Below are positions 6,611 to 9,194 of a stretch of 9,194 nt of DNA, piece by piece. A program made the translations under genes and the position numbers. This DNA comes from Pseudomonas sp. (GTDB taxonomy: Bacteria; Pseudomonadota; Gammaproteobacteria; Pseudomonadales; Pseudomonadaceae): contig JAPLSD010000163.1 of the NCBI GenBank assembly GCA_026398835.1, positions 1-9,194 on the forward strand. The letters are read 5' to 3'. The notes under the pieces were generated by a model that worked only from the letters and a program-made list of their open reading frames with translations, was not told the origin of the DNA and searched no databases. How positions within the stretch are numbered: position 1 is the first letter of the stretch; each line of letters begins with the position of its first letter.

Positions 6611-8815
6611 ATGACTGAACACGTTCAAGTCGGTGGCCTGCAGGTCGCCAAAGTCCTGTTCGACTTCGTGAACAACGAAGCCATTCCCGGTACCGGCCTC
6701 ACCGCCGATAAGTTCTGGGGCGGTGCCGACAAGGTCATTCATGACCTGGCACCGAAGAACAAAGCCCTACTCGCCAAACGCGACGACCTCCAGGCGCGAA
6801 TCGATGCCTGGCACCAGACTCGCCAAGCTCCTGGAAAAGCCCAGGGGCATGACCCGATCGCCTACAAAGCCTTTCTGCAAGACATCGGTTATCTGCTGCC
6901 AGAAGCGGCGGATTTCCAGGCGACGACACAAAACGTCGACGACGAAATCGCCCGCATGGCCGGTCCACAACTGGTCGTCCCGGTGATGAATGCCCGTTTC
7001 GCCCTCAACGCCTCGAATGCCCGCTGGGGTTCGCTGTACGACGCGTTGTACGGCACTGACGCTATCAGCGAAGCTGACGGCGCAGAAAAAGGTAAAGGCT
7101 ACAACAAGGTTCGTGGCGACAAGGTTATCGCCTTCGCCCGCGCCTTCCTCGACGAAGCGGTGCCATTGGCGGCCGGCTCCCACGTCGACTCCACCGGCTA
7201 CAAGATCGTCGACGGCAAACTGGTGGTCAGCCTCAAAGGCGGCAGCAACTCGGCTTTGAAGAGCTCAGGTTTACGCAACGACGCACAGCTGATCGCCTTC
7301 CACGGCGACGCCGCTGCACCGACCGCGATCCTGCTGAAAAACAACGGTCTGCACTTTGAAATCCAGATCGACGCCAGCACCCCGGTCGGCCAGACCGACC
7401 CTGCCGGTGTCAAAGACCTGCTGATGGAAGCCGCGCTGACCACCATCATGGACTGCGAAGACTCCGTTGCCGCGGTCGATGCCGATGACAAAGTGGTGAT
7501 CTACCGCAACTGGCTCGGCCTGATGAAGGGCGACCTGTCTGAAGAAGTGTCCAAGGGCGGCAAGAGCTTCACCCGCACCATGAACGCCGACCGCCGCTAC
7601 ACCGCGCTCGACGGCAGCGAACTGAGCCTGCATGGCCGTTCCCTGTTGTTCGTGCGTAACGTTGGCCATTTGATGACCATCGACGCGATTCTCGACAAAG
7701 ACGGCAACGAAGTGCCGGAAGGGATTCTCGACGGTCTGGTCACCAGCCTCGCAGCGATTCACAGCCTCAACGGCAACAACTCGCGCAAAAACAGCCGCAC
7801 CGGTTCGGTCTACATCGTTAAACCGAAAATGCACGGCCCTGAAGAAGCGGCGTTCACCAACGAGTTGTTCGGTCGCATCGAAGACGTCCTCGAATTGCCG
7901 CGCAACACCCTCAAAGTCGGCATCATGGACGAAGAGCGGCGTACCACGGTCAACCTCAAGGCGTGCATCAAGGCCGCCAGCGAGCGGGTGGTGTTCATCA
8001 ATACTGGCTTCCTCGACCGCACGGGCGACGAAATCCACACCTCCATGGAAGCTGGCGCGATGGTGCGCAAAGCGGCCATGAAGGCTGAGAAATGGATCGG
8101 CGCCTACGAGAACTGGAACGTCGATATCGGTTTGAGCACCGGCCTGCAAGGTCGCGCCCAGATCGGTAAAGGCATGTGGGCCATGCCCGACCTGATGGCC
8201 GCGATGCTCGAGCAGAAAATCGCTCACCCGCTGGCCGGTGCCAACACCGCTTGGGTGCCATCGCCGACCGCCGCTGCATTGCATGCGCTGCACTACCACA
8301 AGGTCGACGTGTTTGCCCGCCAGGCCGAACTGGCCAAGCGTGGTCGCGCATCGATCGACGATATCCTGACCATCCCGTTGGCGAGCAACACCCACTGGTC
8401 GGCCGAAGAAATCCAGAACGAACTGGACAACAACGCTCAGGGCATCCTCGGTTACGTGGTGCGCTGGATCGACCAAGGCGTTGGTTGCTCGAAAGTACCG
8501 GACATCAACGACGTCGGCCTGATGGAAGACCGTGCCACGCTGCGTATTTCCAGCCAGCACATCGCCAACTGGTTGCGCCATGGCATCGTCAATGAAGCCC
8601 AGGTGCTGGAAAGCCTCAAGCGCATGGCGCCCGTGGTTGACCGGCAGAACGCCAACGACGCGCTGTACCGTCCGTTGGCACCGGATTTCGACAGCAACAT
8701 CGCCTTCCAGGCGGCCGTCGAGCTGGTGATCGAAGGCACTAAACAGCCGAACGGTTACACCGAGCCAGTCCTGCACCGTCGTCGCCGCGAGTTCAAAGCC
8801 AAAAATGGTCTGTGA
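6611..8815 (+). CDS. glcB: Malate synthase G
   Basis: The 734-residue enzyme condenses glyoxylate with acetyl-CoA to form malate, the second step of the glyoxylate shunt, in the cytoplasm. It is the large monomeric G isoform, slightly longer than the roughly 723-725 residues of better-known relatives. Visible active-site segments are [13 protein letters not shown] (about 287-299), [15 protein letters not shown] (from residue 342, holding the likely catalytic Arg), MDEERRTT with the Mg-binding Glu441, [19 protein letters not shown] with Asp469, GVGCSKVPD with Cys626, and [13 protein letters not shown] with the catalytic base Asp640. The spacing of these residues (28 and 14) fits the family. 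ATG 6611 follows AGTGAGG (6598-6604) at good distance; the frame runs only four codons further upstream, to a GTG at 6599. It is transcribed alone, with a probable long leader and a strong terminator. The enzyme allows growth on acetate, fatty acids or glycolate-derived glyoxylate. Confidence 0.97.
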   Translation: MTEHVQVGGLQVAKVLFDFVNNEAIPGTGLTADKFWGGADKVIHDLAPKNKALLAKRDDLQARIDAWHQTRQAPGKAQGHDPIAYKAFLQDIGYLLPEAADFQATTQNVDDEIARMAGPQLVVPVMNARFALNASNARWGSLYDALYGTDAISEADGAEKGKGYNKVRGDKVIAFARAFLDEAVPLAAGSHVDSTGYKIVDGKLVVSLKGGSNSALKSSGLRNDAQLIAFHGDAAAPTAILLKNNGLHFEIQIDASTPVGQTDPAGVKDLLMEAALTTIMDCEDSVAAVDADDKVVIYRNWLGLMKGDLSEEVSKGGKSFTRTMNADRRYTALDGSELSLHGRSLLFVRNVGHLMTIDAILDKDGNEVPEGILDGLVTSLAAIHSLNGNNSRKNSRTGSVYIVKPKMHGPEEAAFTNELFGRIEDVLELPRNTLKVGIMDEERRTTVNLKACIKAASERVVFINTGFLDRTGDEIHTSMEAGAMVRKAAMKAEKWIGAYENWNVDIGLSTGLQGRAQIGKGMWAMPDLMAAMLEQKIAHPLAGANTAWVPSPTAAALHALHYHKVDVFARQAELAKRGRASIDDILTIPLASNTHWSAEEIQNELDNNAQGILGYVVRWIDQGVGCSKVPDINDVGLMEDRATLRISSQHIANWLRHGIVNEAQVLESLKRMAPVVDRQNANDALYRPLAPDFDSNIAFQAAVELVIEGTKQPNGYTEPVLHRRRREFKAKNGL

Positions 8816-8837
8816 ATAAGCGTTAGCGGTAGATAGC

Positions 8838-8872
8838 AAAAAGCCCTGATCGGAAACGGTCAGGGCTTTTTT
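8838..8872 (+). terminator. Strong rho-independent terminator of glcB
   Basis: AAAAAGCCCTGA (8838-8849) pairs with TCAGGGCTTTTT (8860-8871). The stem extends inward by T-G, C-G and G-C pairs to a GAAA tetraloop (8853-8856) and ends in a T-run. It begins 22 bp after the glcB stop. The A-run on the left means it could also end minus-strand transcripts from the response-regulator gene. Confidence 0.92.
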
Positions 8873-8893
8873 ATTGGGTTTACATATCGTTCA

Positions 8894-8924
8894 GATCGTT
8901 CCCACGCTCTGCGTGGGAACGATC
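8894..8924. repeat. Palindromic intergenic repeat, copy 2 (GATCGTTCC family)
   Basis: This is a perfect 14-bp inverted repeat (GATCGTTCCCACGC, loop TCT, GCGTGGGAACGATC). It is the same element as 3294-3325. The loop is TCT here and AGA there, so the two copies lie in opposite orientation. It sits 6 bp beyond the stop of the minus-strand response-regulator gene and may form its 3' hairpin. Confidence 0.85.
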
Positions 8925-8930
8925 AGTGCC

Positions 8931-9194
8931 TTACAGCACCACCCCCAACTCATGCCTCACCAACGCCAGTAACTTCGTGGCATCTATCGGTTTGAGCAGG
9001 AAATCCACCACGCTCAAATGCATGGCGGCGATAGCATCGCGGACATCGGCGTCCCCGGAAATGATGATGATCGGCAGCGCTGCCCGCTCCGAATCGCGCA
9101 CCTTGCGTATCAAATCCAGGCCATTGCACGGTGCCATCCGCAGATCGGTGATGAGCAAGCCTATCGATTTACTCGAATTCAATATTTCCAGCGC
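8931..9194 (-). CDS. Response-regulator receiver (REC) domain, C-terminal part only
   Basis: The minus-strand frame is open from the window edge (first codon 9194-9192) to TAA at 8933-8931, giving 87 residues; the start lies outside. It shows the second half of a CheY-like receiver fold: phospho-accepting Asp in LLITDLRM, switch Ser in PIIIISGDAD, the conserved Lys in DFLLKPID, and a final helix. The protein ends directly after the REC domain with no output domain. It is therefore either a stand-alone CheY-type regulator or the C-terminal receiver of a larger protein such as a hybrid histidine kinase. The GDADVRDAI segment resembles FixJ/NtrC-type receivers. Target and partner kinase cannot be told from this fragment. 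It converges on glcB. Confidence 0.88.
   Translation of the reverse strand, partial: ALEILNSSKSIGLLITDLRMAPCNGLDLIRKVRDSERAALPIIIISGDADVRDAIAAMHLSVVDFLLKPIDATKLLALVRHELGVVL

Noticed and set aside
6365..6742. A 125-codon open frame on the minus strand across the glcB start
   Set aside because: It overlaps the glcB N-terminus, has no recognisable domain or ribosome-binding site, and covers the likely promoter and leader.
7271..8839. A 522-codon open frame on the minus strand opposite glcB
   Set aside because: Same antisense artefact. It mirrors a fully conserved enzyme gene and crosses into the glcB terminator, so it is not a credible gene.

Overview
The window is a stretch of chromosomal core sequence that looks like a fluorescent Pseudomonas. 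This rests on moderately high GC, Pseudomonas-style proteins throughout (ModE, a Fe/Ca-type PhoX, SrkA, RarD, a GcvR-like double-ACT protein, malate synthase G), and short palindromic intergenic repeats typical of the group. From memory, P. aeruginosa carries a comparable block around glcB (PA0482), though without the phosphatase gene; I could not check this. No prophage, CRISPR array, insertion sequence or defence system is visible.

Layout, left to right. Positions 1-493 hold the 3' part of comF (phosphoribosyltransferase). Next come modE (556-1320, + strand), a PhoX-type secreted alkaline phosphatase (1391-3292, +) broken by an in-frame TAA, srkA (3407-4381, +) and rarD (4501-5388, +). A 225-bp convergent gap follows, with two perfect DnaA-box sequences and several inverted repeats. 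A GcvR-like gene lies on the minus strand (5614-6132). A 478-bp divergent intergenic region with a probable long glcB leader leads into glcB (6611-8815, +), which ends in a strong intrinsic terminator. The last feature is the C-terminal part of a response-regulator receiver domain on the minus strand (8931-9194), running off the window.

The genes do not form one pathway. They are mostly single transcription units with palindromic or terminator-like elements between them: a Mo-responsive regulator, phosphate scavenging, envelope or redox stress kinase, a drug/metabolite exporter, an ACT-domain regulator, and glyoxylate metabolism.

The most notable observation is the phoX nonsense codon. The reading frame is otherwise intact for 633 codons. 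The TAA replaces the glutamate of the family's DRPEW motif, which by recalled numbering is a metal ligand of the active-site cluster. Other points worth checking are the DnaA-box cluster between rarD and the GcvR-like gene, the structured glcB leader, and two oppositely oriented copies of one palindromic repeat. I see no convincing new biological system here.
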